Origin: Cerioporus squamosus
Taxonomy: Eukaryota > Basidiomycota > Agaricomycetes > Polyporales > Polyporaceae
Length of the DNA stretch: 64,000 nucleotides
Reading direction: 5' to 3'
Assembly (NCBI GenBank): GCA_022592435.1
Contig: JABYQS010000017.1
Span: 310,001 to 374,000 of the forward strand
The first letter of the stretch is position 1; each line of letters opens with the position of its first letter. Of this stretch, positions 1-11,803 are shown in pieces. The translations under genes were made by a program, and so were the position numbers. Under the pieces are notes generated by a model that saw only the letters and a list, made by a program, of their open reading frames with translations, made no database searches and was not told the DNA's origin.

Positions 1-1351
1 TGAGGGAGTGAACGCACCCGAGCTCGCCAGATCGCAGTAAGTCGCCGTATAGCTGTTGGACGCTGTCAGCAAGCGTACTACATATCCACGATGAGCGGCC
101 CGGGAGATATGACTGCGACGTACAGGGACGAGAAGAAGGCTATCGTGTCGGCAGCAGTGGAATCTGCGTCGGAGGACATGCTAGTGCCGAAGAGTCTTAG
201 TTTACGAGCCTCCCTTCAAGGCCGAGGAAAGGTGGCACCGTGAACTTTGATGGGACGATCAGGCCTTATACCCAACCACACTGTCAAAGCGGTCACATAC
301 CGGGCGCTCCGAATCCTGGGGGGAAGACGATAATCGCGTCTTCTCCCGTAGGGACAGACGGGGATCTCTGTCGAAGCACACAGTGCTATAGTGGCCGAGA
401 TGGCGGGAACACGGAGCCTGCTTCCGTCGGCCGCCCTACCCGCGCTGGAGATGAGCGAACAGCCTGAAGATGGGATTCTTCATTCAGTCATGATCACTGC
501 GTAGATAGCGCGAACATACCAGACATACTTGCGGGCCCGAGGGCGTTCCAGTTGGTCCGTAGGTTCCCTCGTATGCCTTGTTCGTGCCTCGCCGTTGACG
601 GACGTGAGAGCCTTGCCACGGATCCACATGTCTGTCCTCATCGGTCGTATCGTGTCTGCCATTTGCGCAGCTGGTAACCTGTGCTCAGGAGGTTATATGA
701 CGGAGCTGCATGGACCTGATTCACGGCGTCACCATATCACGGCGGTCAATGGACATCATGGTCAGTCCACGGATTGTCGCTTCGATCATAGCGTCCTGAT
801 TTAATGCGAAGATCAATGCAGAGACGGTCTCTATAGATAGAATGGATGGTCAGTAGAGGATTTTGCCCAGAAAATCAAAATACATACTTGTAGGCCTGTA
901 TCTGGAGGCATTGCACGCTCGCCGCGTCACAGGATGGGGAAGACACTCGACGGCGAAGCCTGCTTCTGTCAGTGCCACAGTGCAACTGACGGCAGGTGGC
1001 CCCGGGTCCGCTGGGCGTGCAGCCCAGGATGAAGCCAACGGTTTCGGAAGCTACTTCCAAGTTACTGTCGCCCGAGAGACACACTCGGCGTGTTTGCAGT
1101 TTGGGTGAAATACCTGATTATGGAGACTAACGTTAACGTTATGAACTTGTTTGAAATGCGCACACGAACCTCAAGATTGAGGATCATTGAGCTTCCCAGC
1201 GTTGCGGAGAAACAACTAGCCAGTCTGCTTTGCGCGGCCGCAGGTCAAAGGCAACGCGTCTATTGGGTATGTTCCAATACATCTACAAGGTCAAAGTGGC
1301 TGCACAAGTCTCGCGAAAGCTCGTAAATAGTCTTGCGAAGAAATGCGGAGT
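1..1351. other. Region without recognised gene; flank of F-box gene
   Basis: I see no protein family here; the open frames are short and overlap on both strands. The last part (about 1090-1340) is the 3' flank of the minus-strand F-box gene. It is recognisably similar to the sequence after the F-box pseudogene at about 21270-21535, read on the opposite strand. Shared landmarks include a GCGGCCGC site followed by a stretch ending in GTATTTCACCCAAACT. It therefore belongs to a duplicated block and is not unique intergenic DNA. Confidence 0.5.
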
Positions 1352-3142
1352 TCAAGAGGAGCTAACAACTACACACCGGACGACGCCCTCAAGCCCACCC
1401 TTCACCCGCTCCTCAAACACAGGCCTCCGCGCTCCGCGATACCTCAAGGTAATCATCCTCGGCACCTGACAACCCTCCGCCTTCCGCCTCACAAACGCAT
1501 CCACAACCATTTGCGCGATCTCCCCCTCGTTCGAGTCTTGCATCCGAAAGTCCACGCCAACAAGCGTGAACTCCTCCACGAACTCCTCAGAAGGAAGCGC
1601 ACATGCGGCGACCTGGAAGCTCAGGCGCTGCTGAGGAGTCAAGCCCGATTCGTCCTCGGGCTTCCCACTGAGAAACTGGAACAGCGTAACTGCATCGCGC
1701 GCACGGAGCTCCAGCCTCTGAACGTGTCCAAAGAACCGGAAGAATGGCCGCCACCACAGTGTCTCCGTCAGCCGGTCCCCTAGGTCGACGACCAGCTCCG
1801 CGATCTCCGGGCGCAAGGTCCGGTCGTCGAATGTCCGCACAAGCTGAGGGTCCATCCAGATCTGCATGACCAGTGCCTCGGCGAACGTCAGCCCGGACCG
1901 CTTCCTGAACTGCGCGAGTAGCTCGGGCGAGAACTTGAGCTCAAGCCGCTTCCTGTCGCCCGCATACACTCGCAGCGTCGTGTTCAGTTCCATGCGGATC
2001 GGCTCCGAGTCCACATGACTGTCTGTGGGCCGGCTAAAAGCGAGTGCGCAAAGGTTGTCGGTGAAGAAGACTATTTGCTGATCATTCGAGAGCTTGTCCT
2101 CGGAAATGACACCTGACGAGGTGATACCCTGGGGCGCGACCAAGGTCACGTCGAGCATCGCGCGGGCGGGCAAGGGTGCGTTGTGGAGGCAGGCAACGAA
2201 CTTGATCACCCACTCGGGGGTGTCGCGGACGGTACAGCTGCGCAGCTTCTGCAGGGTATGCGAGTGCGGCCACGCCTTGACCACAGGCACCTCGTACGAC
2301 ATCGTCCACACGGGGAGCGTGTTGTCCACCTCGAGGGTCTCGAGGGCCGGGCAGTCTGTTAGGCCGCCGAGGAGCAGGCCACACGTCCGCACTCGGTCAA
2401 TGTCACGCGCTGCGGCGTCGGACCCCACGATGTGCAAATGCTTGAGGCTGGGGCGGGCGAGCCAGGGGCCGAATAGCGAGCCAGTGACGCGCAGGGTCCG
2501 GAGGTGCGGGAGAGCAGACGAGGGGAGTGGCTTGTACTCGATATCCTCCGGGATGGGAAGCGGTACCAAGACTGCATCCGTGGTGCTCGGGAGCGTCCAT
2601 GACGGTGTCGCCATGGAAAGCTCCTGCAGAGCAGGAAGACCCAGACTCAAGAAGTCGTAGAACTGTTGCAGGTCGCGGTCTAAGGAGATAACGAGCGAGA
2701 GAGAGACCAGGCGCTGCGAGTGCGGGGCAAGCTTCCCCAGCAAGGAGCTCTTTGTAGCGCCCCTCGCGTTGAGCTCCAGGAACTGCGATATGTCGAGCGA
2801 AACGGTGAGGTAGTATGGCAAAGATCGCTTGAGTGCGCTGGCGTATTTGTCGAGGAAGCGTGTACGGGGAGTAACGAGGGAAACGACGGACAGAGAGGGA
2901 AAACGCCATGCGTTCGAGACAACGTTCGCCCAAAAGGCTGGAGAGTACTCGGTGACGGCGTACCAGGCGCGACAGACAAGTCCTACTTTAACTATTCTCC
3001 AGGGGGTATCTGAGGAGACTGCGGAGAGTATCTTGACTAGGAGCTCGGTGGGGAGGTCGTTGATGTTCGGTTTGCCTGACCCAGTCGCCGGAGCTGCTGG
3101 AAGCTTGTACGTCATGACCGATTCTTCGCGCACAATTTCCAT
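1352..3142 (-). CDS. F-box protein, intronless, 596 aa
   Basis: A single uninterrupted frame. I take the ATG at 3142 (protein begins MEIVREE); the open frame extends a few codons upstream only with a non-ATG codon. Around residues 25-70 there is an F-box: INDLPTELLVKILSAV, then a VCRAWYAVTEYSPAFWANV segment, the usual pattern of agaricomycete F-box proteins. The rest is leucine-rich with irregular repeats (LRTLRVTGSLF, LKHLHIVGS, LETLEVDN), suggesting a degenerate leucine-rich substrate-binding region. Known family role: F-box proteins recruit substrates to SCF (Skp1-cullin-F-box) ubiquitin ligases; the target here is unknown. It is divergent from DUF6535 copy A, with about 308 bp between the two starts. 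A degenerate copy lies at 20.3-21.3 kb in opposite orientation. The absence of introns is unusual among the neighbours. Confidence 0.85.
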   Translation of the reverse strand: MEIVREESVMTYKLPAAPATGSGKPNINDLPTELLVKILSAVSSDTPWRIVKVGLVCRAWYAVTEYSPAFWANVVSNAWRFPSLSVVSLVTPRTRFLDKYASALKRSLPYYLTVSLDISQFLELNARGATKSSLLGKLAPHSQRLVSLSLVISLDRDLQQFYDFLSLGLPALQELSMATPSWTLPSTTDAVLVPLPIPEDIEYKPLPSSALPHLRTLRVTGSLFGPWLARPSLKHLHIVGSDAAARDIDRVRTCGLLLGGLTDCPALETLEVDNTLPVWTMSYEVPVVKAWPHSHTLQKLRSCTVRDTPEWVIKFVACLHNAPLPARAMLDVTLVAPQGITSSGVISEDKLSNDQQIVFFTDNLCALAFSRPTDSHVDSEPIRMELNTTLRVYAGDRKRLELKFSPELLAQFRKRSGLTFAEALVMQIWMDPQLVRTFDDRTLRPEIAELVVDLGDRLTETLWWRPFFRFFGHVQRLELRARDAVTLFQFLSGKPEDESGLTPQQRLSFQVAACALPSEEFVEEFTLVGVDFRMQDSNEGEIAQMVVDAFVRRKAEGCQVPRMITLRYRGARRPVFEERVKGGLEGVVRCVVVSSS

Positions 3143-3450
3143 GGATAGTAACACAGTTCACAGCAGTCTGTGGCGGTTATACTCAGCAGGTAGAGGCTCT
3201 GCGGCAGAGTGGAAGTGCGAGATGATGAGAGGTCCTGGTCGAGAGTGCGAAGCGCTGTCTAGATACTATGTAACTTGATAGTGGTACTTACTTATTACGC
3301 GATCACTACTGGATGCTTATGTCTCTTATCAATCCTAACACTTCCGTTTAAGTGGCCGCCCGTGTCTACGGACAGCCTCAGCCAAGTGTCTCCTCCTCTT
3401 CCAACTCCTTCCTCGATCGACCCAGAGACATACATTCGAAAGACGACCCC

Positions 3451-5834
3451 ATGGATCCACCGGACACTCGTATGAGCATCAACGAAGATCGCAAAGTGGA
3501 AGCCGGCCTTGCCGACGCTGTGAGTGCATCGGCCACCGTTGGGTCGGACAAGGCTTTCTAACGACGAATATCCGTTAAAAGAATGAGAAGAACGACTGCG
3601 ACATAGCGACGTGGAACTTCCCTCCTCCAGAGGTGAGTATTAACCTTGAACGCATGCTGCGAGCCTGGAGCTGTCCAACTAGCGTACACATCCTCTGTGG
3701 TTGTCTTCAGTCTGAGGTGTAGGCAGACTTCTTGCGAGCTGATCATGCGATCGGTATACGGAAGAACAATCTGACTCTTTTTATAGACTATTAGAGAAGA
3801 ATTGTCGAAAGAGTTCACTAGTGAACAAAAGGAGAAGGTGTGGACGGAGGCCGCGGAAGCAGTGAAGGCGTCCTATGAACAGCTCCTGGGCCGCTGGAAG
3901 GAGGAAATGGATACTCTTCTTGTCTATGTGAGTGGGATATCCAAACGAACAGCGAGTATTGGATTCCAACTTCTCGATATATAGGCCGGTGTGTCTTCAG
4001 CAGTGCTGACTGCGTTCAACGTGGAATCCTACCATCTCCTCCAACCGGACCCTTCGGACCCAACGCTCGTGGTACTGAGACAGATCTCCGCGCAACTGAA
4101 TGGGTACACTTTGACTCCTCCCTTTTTGAATACCACCCATACCACAAGGCCTGCCGACCTTACTCCCGGACCATTCCAGCCCCCCGCGTCCGCTGTTTGG
4201 CTGAACACGTTGTGGTTCGCCAGCCTGGTGTTCAGCTTCGCTTCAGCGCTACTGGCCCTCTTTGTCAAGCAGTGGATCTACGAAGCGATGGTTGGGGGAA
4301 CTTCCCGCGAGAGTGCACGCCTGCGGCAGTACCGTCTGAACGGGCTGTTGAAGTGGCGCGTCGGGACGATAGTCGTCGTTCTTCCCATACTCCTACAGCT
4401 CGCTTCTGTGCTCTTCCTCGCGGGCCTACTGGTTCTTCTTTGGACATTACACAGCACAGTGGCCGCCATCACGTCACTCCTAGTTGCCATCTTCTTCACT
4501 TTCTTCCTCAGCGTCACCATTATACCAGTCTTCAAGAGCGACTGCCCTTATCGATCTCCTGCATCCTCCGCCATCTACGCAGTGCTCAGGTACACACGCA
4601 ACACGGTCTTGCGGATGATTCGCCGTTTCTGTCAGGTGATCTATAAATGGTGCACGCGGGGTACGGCGTGGATCCACGTCGGCCGAGCCCAGATTGAACG
4701 GCTGGGTAACTTCGCATATGAGGCCTCTGATACTATGCCGACTTGGCGTGGTAGGGATCAGAACGAGATTCACCAGCATATGGACCATCTTAACCGTGGC
4801 ATCGTTACGACGGCGTACACCACCACGGCCGATAAGAAGTTTCTGTCCTCCATGCCCGTCATCTTCTCGGACTTGCCTCCTGGACATGTAGCCATGTGTT
4901 TCGCAGATATACTCGACTTTATGGAGGCCGAATGGGGGCAGTGGCACCTTCCGGAGCGACTCCACTACCAGGATCCTATCACCGTGCCCTTATGCTCATT
5001 GTACGGCCTCCGACATATGCTCGCCAGGTCCGAGAAAGTCACCGGATGGACCGTCGATGTACAGATCATCCTTCGTCACTTCTTCATCGGCGACGAGATC
5101 ACCGAGCGAATGGCGGAGCTTGCTTGCAAGTCGCTCTGCCAGCTTACGGTGGAGGACCGTGAACAGCGCAATCTATTTGGCCATGCATGCGCAACGCTCA
5201 AGCGCATGTATGACGAGCAGGGAGCTCGACACACATACGATACTCTGTCTCACGGTGCGTAACCCACTAGATGAAACGGTGCGCGATAGCTGACTCTATC
5301 CTGACACTAGTGAAAGCTATGTACGAGGTGGAAATGGCCGCATGGGATCCATCTCTGGGCTTCCTTTCATTCAGAGACACCACTCAGGCAGTTTACGTTC
5401 TCCTGCACTGCGTCTGGGCAATAATCTCTGGCCGGTCTCAGCTCTCCCCTTCTCAGACCGATATGTTCCTCTTATGGGGTCAGCAGCAACTCTCCCGCGT
5501 GCATCAGTGGTTGCGCGATCTGGAGTGGCGTGGGCTCCACAAAGGGTGTCTTGCGGTCTCAGGAGATGCTGCTGCCGTTCTGGCCTTTCCCCACATAGCA
5601 TCCCGATACTTGGTTCACACCCTGATAGATCCGCTCATTGCTTTGTGCTCAATGCCGGGTGGTCTTCCCGTGATATCGGAAGAACTTGTCTCCACGATTG
5701 AGCACACATGGGCCTCTGCACGTCTGGCATATCCACACTCAGCAGATGCGGATGCAGCATTTGTGTGGTGCACAGAGCTGGACCGCATTGATGCTCGGTT
5801 GCGGGAGTTGAGGGCCATCATATCAATGAGTTGA
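3451..5834 (+). CDS. DUF6535 membrane protein, copy A (intact, 684 aa)
   Basis: Five exons fit GT-AG rules and keep frame: 3451-3519, 3582-3632, 3787-3927, 3985-5254 and 5311-5834. They give 685 codons including the stop. Exon 1 is a short variable leader; exon 2 carries ATWNFPPPE; the 141-nt exon 3 encodes a charged helix ending LGRWKEEMDTLLVY. Exon 4 opens with AGVSSAVLTAFNVESY, the DUF6535 signature. Hydrophobic segments lie near residues 158-184 (WLNTLWFASLVFSFASALLA), 215-240 and 245-270, so an integral membrane protein with the long C-terminal part on one side is likely. That part is helical and soluble-looking, with conserved PTWRGRDQ and YDTLSHG motifs and a last exon containing QLSPSQ and WLRDLEW. 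The function of DUF6535 is unknown. The start could lie further upstream. This is the cleanest of the five copies in the window. Confidence 0.85.
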
Positions 5835-7394
5835 GGGGCCGTGGCCGAGTCCAAGGTGGGCAAGTGTGCCCGTTCTCGTAAGTAGGGTTCTGCATCGTAC
5901 GTATCCGAGTACAAAATCTACGAAGCCATTTACGTTCCGACTTCTAGTATTCTGAGGGCACTTCCGGAATAGGCACTACGATACAAGTTCCGGTACGATA
6001 CGGGACGTATTGTATGATTAAAGTATGGAAGTACGAGGATAAACTACCAGAGATAGACTACTAAGTGTTCAATTACGCTGATAGACCTTCACATAGGGCG
6101 TGTGCGTTGGTCCGAAGGTGCGATGGTCCGACTGAGTGTGCACGAGGGGAGTCGAAAGAGAGAGAGAGAAGAGGAGAGGAGAGGGAAGGGAGGTTGATTA
6201 GGAGTCTTGTACGTCGAGTAGTGGTCGAATAGAACTCGTGTTGACGCGTCCGAGCGTTGCGCGAGGACGCTGGCGAGAGAGTGCGGCGAGTACGAGAAGC
6301 TAGAAGGTGAAACGAGAGGGTAAGCACGAGAGACGGACATCGGGGTCGGAGATCGAGGTCGAAGTCGAAGACGGAGTCGCGCGGTCGAAGGGGGGAACTA
6401 AACTTGTTGCTGCTAGCTGTCGAGGGTCTCTATATACATGCGTACCTACTTGACTGACGTAGCTACACGAACGAATGGTCGCGAGGGTGACGAGGGTGAG
6501 AGGAAAGTACCTGGAACTCGGGAAAAGCTAAGTACGGGAAGAGTGCTAGCCGCTTAATGTACGCGAGGCGCAATCACGAGGGCGTGTCTGAGGGGTGTGG
6601 TGGATAGTCCGAATTGTGTACGAACTGTACCGTATGTAGCTACTAAATGAATGCCATCGTAGGTGTTCTTGGGGTATAGCGGAGGTGCGAAAATAGTTTT
6701 CAAGTGAGTAGGCGGACGGGGAGGGAGGAGAAGTTGGTCGTCTCAGACTCGGGCTGAGGCAGCGCGCGCGCGCCTCGAGCTGATCGGAGCCGTCCTCGGA
6801 ATGCGTCGCAGTGGACGAGGACGTCGTCGGTGGGGCTGCGGGCGAGTCGCGAGCGTCGTGCGCTGTCTGGGCGAGCGTCGTGCGCTGTCTGGGCGAGCGT
6901 CGTGCGCTGTCTGGGCTGACGTCGAGATCGATGCTGCTTGGTCAGCTCGATGTCGACCGCTTTCTCGACATTTTGTGCGACTCCGGGTGTGTTCTGGACG
7001 TCGACTCGCGTCGAGTCTCGTCACTGCTTGTGCGCAATGTTCGAGAGGACGTCGGCGGTCGCATTGGAGGTTGGCGAAGGCATCTGTGGTCGTCATACAC
7101 GCGCAGCGAGGCACGGGGCTCATCAACGCCCGGAGGGTTCTGCGTGCAAGTAAAGGCAAGTTTTGCTTCAGTGTGATAAGGCTCCGGATTGTCATCAGGG
7201 AAAAGTCCCCGCCATAATTGGCTCTAAGTTATGAAGGTCGTGCATCTAACCGTCCAATAATCATATCATGTATTCTAATCAATCTATTTGCAAGCTAATG
7301 CTCAAGTCTGAATGGATAAGGTCAATAAGTTTAATTGAATTCGCTACTACTCAATACACGATCTTATAAGTACATATGACAGTCGGAGAAGCTG
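5835..7394. other. Gene-free stretch before the retrotransposon
   Basis: I recognise no gene. The segment near 6140-6400 is purine-rich and low in complexity, which creates long but meaningless frames on both strands. About 6720-7190 is GC-rich with many CG dinucleotides and holds a short tandem repeat. From about 7220 the sequence turns AT-rich up to the 5' LTR. Confidence 0.5.
6851..6916 (+). repeat. 22-bp tandem repeat, three perfect copies
   Basis: The unit GAGCGTCGTGCGCTGTCTGG plus GC is repeated three times without a mismatch (6851-6872, 6873-6894, 6895-6916). It sits in otherwise non-coding GC-rich DNA and is probably a replication-slippage minisatellite. Its copy number may vary between strains. 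Confidence 0.9.
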
Positions 7395-7650
7395 TGTCAC
7401 GGTCAGTGGATCAGCACCCCTTTTCGTTTTCCCTGAAAGTTTTACTTTCCCATCTTGATCCCTTTACTACTTCGTACACATCTCATTCTCGCACCCGTAT
7501 GCTCTGTTACCGTGACTGCATGCTTGCTTCTCGCACTTACCATCCCGTTACCATGTGTTTTCCCACCCTGTTGTCTCCCACTCATACAGCCTCGCTCCCT
7601 TTCCCGTGTGAGTCACTTCCACTGGCACGTGATTGTTCAGAGTAGACTAG

Positions 7651-7658
7651 TATATAAA
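7651..7658 (+). promoter_or_regulatory. TATA box of the 5' LTR promoter
   Basis: TATATAAA preceded by a CACGTG-type motif (GGCACGTGATTG) about 25 bases upstream. The same arrangement is present in the 3' LTR at 15468-15475. It is the likely start-site determinant (U3/R boundary) for the element's transcript. Confidence 0.6.
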
Positions 7659-7696
7659 CCCCTCCCAGCGCTTACCTGGTCCCCATCTCGACCTCC

Positions 7697-7820
7697 TGGT
7701 CATTGGGACTAGGTGCACTTTCCCATGTACTCCCCTTTTCTCTGTGCTAATATAACCTGGTCATTGGGATTAGGTGCGCTTTCCCATGTACTTTCCCCTT
7801 TTCTCTGTGCTAATATAACC
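7697..7820 (+). repeat. 61/63-bp direct duplication inside the 5' LTR
   Basis: Unit 1 is 7697-7757 and unit 2 is 7758-7820; both begin TGGTCATTGG and end GCTAATATAACC. They differ at a few positions and by a two-base indel in the CCCC/TTCCCC stretch, so the duplication is not brand new. Confidence 0.9.
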
Positions 7821-8410
7821 TGGTCATTGGGACTAGTCTGTCGCAGTGCGCGTGAAGACTAGCTATTGACAACTTCGTGCCTCCGAGCTGGTCATTGCTC
7901 TGCCCTCATTGAGCTCTCTCTCTACTCTCCCCTTTCGGCTCCTTGCCGCTTGCCCCTCAGACCATTGCCAATCGACGTCTGGTGTCTATGCGCCTAGTCG
8001 CCGAGACATTATGTCGAGATCCCTCTTCGGCGCTGACACTCTGACAAGAGTGTCCCCATCGCTCGACAAGCCACCCCATCACCCTGGACTGTTCCCACAG
8101 ACAGCACGCCTGGGATACCACAGACCAAGAATACATCCATCAGAGGAAGGATCCAGAGGATAACGTGTGGTACTGGGAATCCTGTGAGCAGAACCCTTGC
8201 CCCAATCGTCACTATTGCCCCAATAGTATCAACATTGAAGTCTACTCCGAAACCTTCATCCCCATCCCCGACTCTCCCGTTGCAGAGTCACCCACCACAC
8301 ACTCCCCCCTTCCAAGCACCCCGATCGACGAACTCGAGGTCACTGCGCTTATCGCCGCACCCCCATTACCTGTGATCATCCTATCCCGTCCACCATCAGC
8401 ACCACCCGCG

Positions 8411-9680
8411 ATGGCCGAACAAGGGCAACCAGGGGCTCAGAACCCAGCGGCAGCCCAGCAGGCTAACCCTCAGCCAGCACAGCCAGCCCAGGCTGCCCAA
8501 CATGCACAAGCCACTCAAGCTGCGCAACCAGCGGCGGCTCAGCCTGCTCCCGCCCAAGCTCCCAACACCACTCAGCTCCTCCTCCAATCGATGGCCCTCC
8601 TCACGCAATTGATGACACAGCTCGCCTCCGCCACTCAGGCCAACAACTCATTGAAGGCGGTTCAGAAGCCCGCACCATTCAAGGGAGAACAGGGCGGAGA
8701 GGCATGTTGCTTCCTAGCGGCCTTCACGATGTGGGCTATGACCCAAGGCGCGTCTCTCAACCACCTCGACGCTGCCGGGAATGCTGTTGGTCCCTGTAAC
8801 AACCAATGGATCTGCACCGTCCTCTCATACCTGCAGGATGACGCTGCCCTCTGGGCCACCCCAGCCATGGAGCAGCTTACCCTTGGCCACATGCCATTCA
8901 ACAACGACTGGAACAAGTTCCGGTCGCAGTTCAAGGCCCGCTTCGAGTCCGTGGATGAGGCTGTCAATGCTAAGGAGCGTCTCCGGAAGCTCTACCAGGG
9001 GTCCCTCACCGTCTTGGGAGTACGCCGCACGGTTCAAGGAGCTTGCCGGTCAAATAGGCTACTCAGGCGCAGACCTCCGAGACCGGTTCTACGAGCACCT
9101 CTCCGATGCAATCAAGGATGAGTTGGTGCGCACCCCTCGCCCCATTGGAATGCTCGAGGAGCTCATCACCATCACTGCCGACATTGATGTCCATGTCCGT
9201 CAGCGGCGCACGGAGAAGGCCCGCCAGCAGGGAAGGACATTCCCTACCCCCTCGACTAGAACCCCTGCTGCCGTGCACACCACCCCGTTCACGCCTGCTG
9301 CCCATGACCCCAATGCTATGGACGTGGACGCCACCCGTACCCGTGAGGACTTCAACCACTTCATGCGTAGCAAGTGCTATGGCTGTGGCTCTGAGGCGCA
9401 CGTCAAGAAGGACGGCGGCCACAATCGGGAGATCTGCAACTACTGCCGTCGTGTGGGTCATCGCGAGGTAGTCTGCATGGACAAGTTCCTCAAGAAGCCA
9501 CAGTTGCAGAGGGTGTCTGCCACCGTGGAGGTTGAAGGGGAAGCTCAGACCGCTGCCTCCACATCAACCCCATCTGCAGTCGACACCAGCGCGTTGCTGG
9601 TGCAGCTGATGGAACAGCAGAAGCTCCTTGCAGAGCAGATTGCTGCCCTCCAGCAGTCTTTTAAGAATGGGCGCGCGTGA
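8411..9680 (+). pseudogene. gag: Retrotransposon gag (frameshifted)
   Basis: The first ATG in frame is at 8411 (MAEQGQPGAQ). An alanine/proline/glutamine-rich N-terminus is followed by the retrotransposon Gag core. Near 9005-9015 the frame changes: KLYQGSLT continues one frame over as WEYAARFKELAGQIGYSG, consistent with one extra T. The nucleocapsid region holds an atypical first knuckle (CYGCGSEAH followed by a distant H and C) and a canonical CCHC knuckle, CNYCRRVGHREVVC. The frame ends with a coiled, glutamine-rich tail at a TGA (9678-9680). Family role: capsid formation and RNA packaging. The single frameshift makes this copy non-functional unless translational recoding occurs, which nothing here supports. 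Confidence 0.9.
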
Positions 9681-10340
9681 AGGCTGCCGCAGCGACACCC
9701 TCTGATACTACTACGACCCCTCCCCTTTCGAGTACCACGAGCATGTACGATAGTGTTAGTTCTTGTGTTATCCCCGAATTAAACTACCAGTTCCCATTTT
9801 CATGTGAATGTGTTACTCAAAGGCTGGCACCGTAGTGTACGTACTGCAGCTATGATAGATAGTGGAGCGACAGCACTATTCATTAGTCGACAATTCGTAC
9901 AGAAGCATACTATCTTCCTACATATGTTACCGAGACACATTCCCCTTTACAACATTGATGGTTCTAAGAAGACTGCAGGTAGTATTACGCATTTTGTTAG
10001 GTTACAACTCTCCATGGGCGATTACGTAGAATGGCTCGAATTCCTCGTTACAGATCTGGGTCCTGAAGACATCATACTAGGCTTACCTTGGTTACGTAGG
10101 GTCAATCCAGACATTGACTGGCAGGGAGGTACGATGGAGATTGGGGCCGAGGAGAAGGAGGAAGGAATGGAGACCCTAGCCGCTGACTGGACCCCAGGCA
10201 TGGAACAGATTGCTGCCAACTGGGTGCAGCGCAGGAAATGGTGGAAGGCTGGAGTACTGGAGGACTCGACCGAGGAGATGTGGTGTGCCGCCGGGTACAC
10301 CTACTCCACGGAGCTCGCTCAGAAAGCAAACCAGGACAAG

Positions 10341-10915
10341 TGTCGCGGCGACTAGACGCATAGACACCAGACGTCGATTGGCGACAGTCTGAGGGGCGAG
10401 CGGCGAGGAGCCGAAAGGGGGGAGTAGAGAGAAAGCTCGACGAGGGCAGAGCAACGACCGGCTCGGAGGCACGAAGTAGTCAATAGCTAGTCTTCACGCG
10501 CACTGCGACAGACTAGTCCCAATGACCAGGTTATATTAGCACAGAGACAAGGGGAAAGTACATGGGGGAAAGCGCACCTAGTCCCAATGACCAGGAGGTC
10601 GAGATGGGGACCAGGTAAGCGCTGGGAGGGGTTTATATACTAGTCTACTCTGAACAATCACGTGCCAATGGAAGTGACTCATGCGGGAAAGGGAGCGAGG
10701 CTGTACGAGTGGGAGACAGAAGGGTGGGAAAACACATGGTAACGGGATGGTAAGTGCGAGAACAAGGCATGCATCTGCGGGAACAGAGCATACGGGCACG
10801 AGAATGAGATCAAGGGGTCCAAAGTGGGATGTGTGCGAAGTAGGAAAGGGATCAAGATGGGAAAGTGAAACTTCCAGGGAAAACGAAAAGGGGTGCTGGT
10901 CCACTGACCGTGACA
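10341..10915 (-). mobile_element. Solo LTR inserted in pol in reverse orientation
   Basis: 575 bp, the reverse complement of the same LTR family: on the plus strand it starts TGTCGCGGCGACTAG and ends CACTGACCGTGACA. It is flanked by a perfect 5-bp target duplication ACAAG (10336-10340 and 10916-10920), which proves a separate insertion. No internal sequence remains, so a full element inserted here and collapsed by LTR-LTR recombination. It carries one copy of the TGGTCATTGGGA unit, plus about 20 bp near its U3 start that the flanking LTRs lack. Confidence 0.95.
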
Positions 10916-11803
10916 ACAAGCCCACACAGTCATTCAAAGAGATTGTGCCTGAGGAGTATCGCCACTACTCCAAGGTCTTCTCTGAGTCCGAGTCGGAACG
11001 GCTCCCCAAACACAAGCTGTACGACCACGGGATCGACCTCAAGCCTGACGCGCCCGAGACACTCCGCTCTAAGGTGTACCCTATGCCCCCGAACGAGCAG
11101 GAGGAGTTGGACCAGTTCTTGGAGGAGAACCTGTGCAAAGGCTACATTGTCCCCTCGAAGTCCCCAATGGCATCCCCTGTCTTCTTCGTCAAAAGAAGGA
11201 TGGCAAGCTTCGGCTGGTCCAAGACTACCGGAAGCTCAATGAGTTCACGGTGAAGAACCGCTACCCTCTCCCACTCGCTGCTGATATCATCTCCCGGCTC
11301 CGTCAGGTGTGGTACTTCACGAAGTTCAACATTCGTTGGGGGTACCACAATGTCCGCATCAAGGAAGGTGATGAGTGGAAGGCCACTTTTATCACCAACC
11401 AGGGGTTGTTCGAGCTGCGGGTCATGCTGTTCGGACTCACGAACTCCCCAGCGATGTTCCAAGCCCTCATGAACTCCATCTTTGCCAATCTCATTGCTGC
11501 CGGTAAGGTCGCTGTCTACCTGGACGACATCCTCATCTTCTCCACGACCCTGGAGGAGCACCGTCGAGTCACTCACGAGGTCCTGTGATGTCTCCAGGAA
11601 CACGATCTCTACCTCCGCCCAGAGAAGTGCGAGTTCGAGCGCACGGAGGTCGAGTATCTAGGCCTGGTTATCCGAGAAGGCGAGGTTGCAATGGATCCGG
11701 TCAAAGTGAAGGCAGTTATGGAGTGGCCCGCCCCGAAGAACCTGCACGAACTGCAAAGTTTCCTGAGGTTTGCCAACTTCTACCATCGCTTCATCTGTGA
11801 CTT

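Larger units (their letters stand above)
7395..8008 (+). repeat. 5' LTR with internal tandem duplication
   Basis: 614 bp, starting TGTCACGGTCAGTGG and ending in CGAGACA. It is 62 bp longer than the 3' LTR because a segment beginning TGGTCATTGGGA is present twice (7697-7757 and 7758-7820) before the shared partial third copy. The 3' LTR and the inserted solo LTR carry only one unit. A TATA box lies at 7651-7658. Confidence 0.93.

Noticed and set aside
3352..3450. Earlier ATG (MAARVYG) as the start of DUF6535 copy A
   Set aside because: Possible, but it lies in a different frame from the ATG at 3451, which joins the downstream exons in frame.
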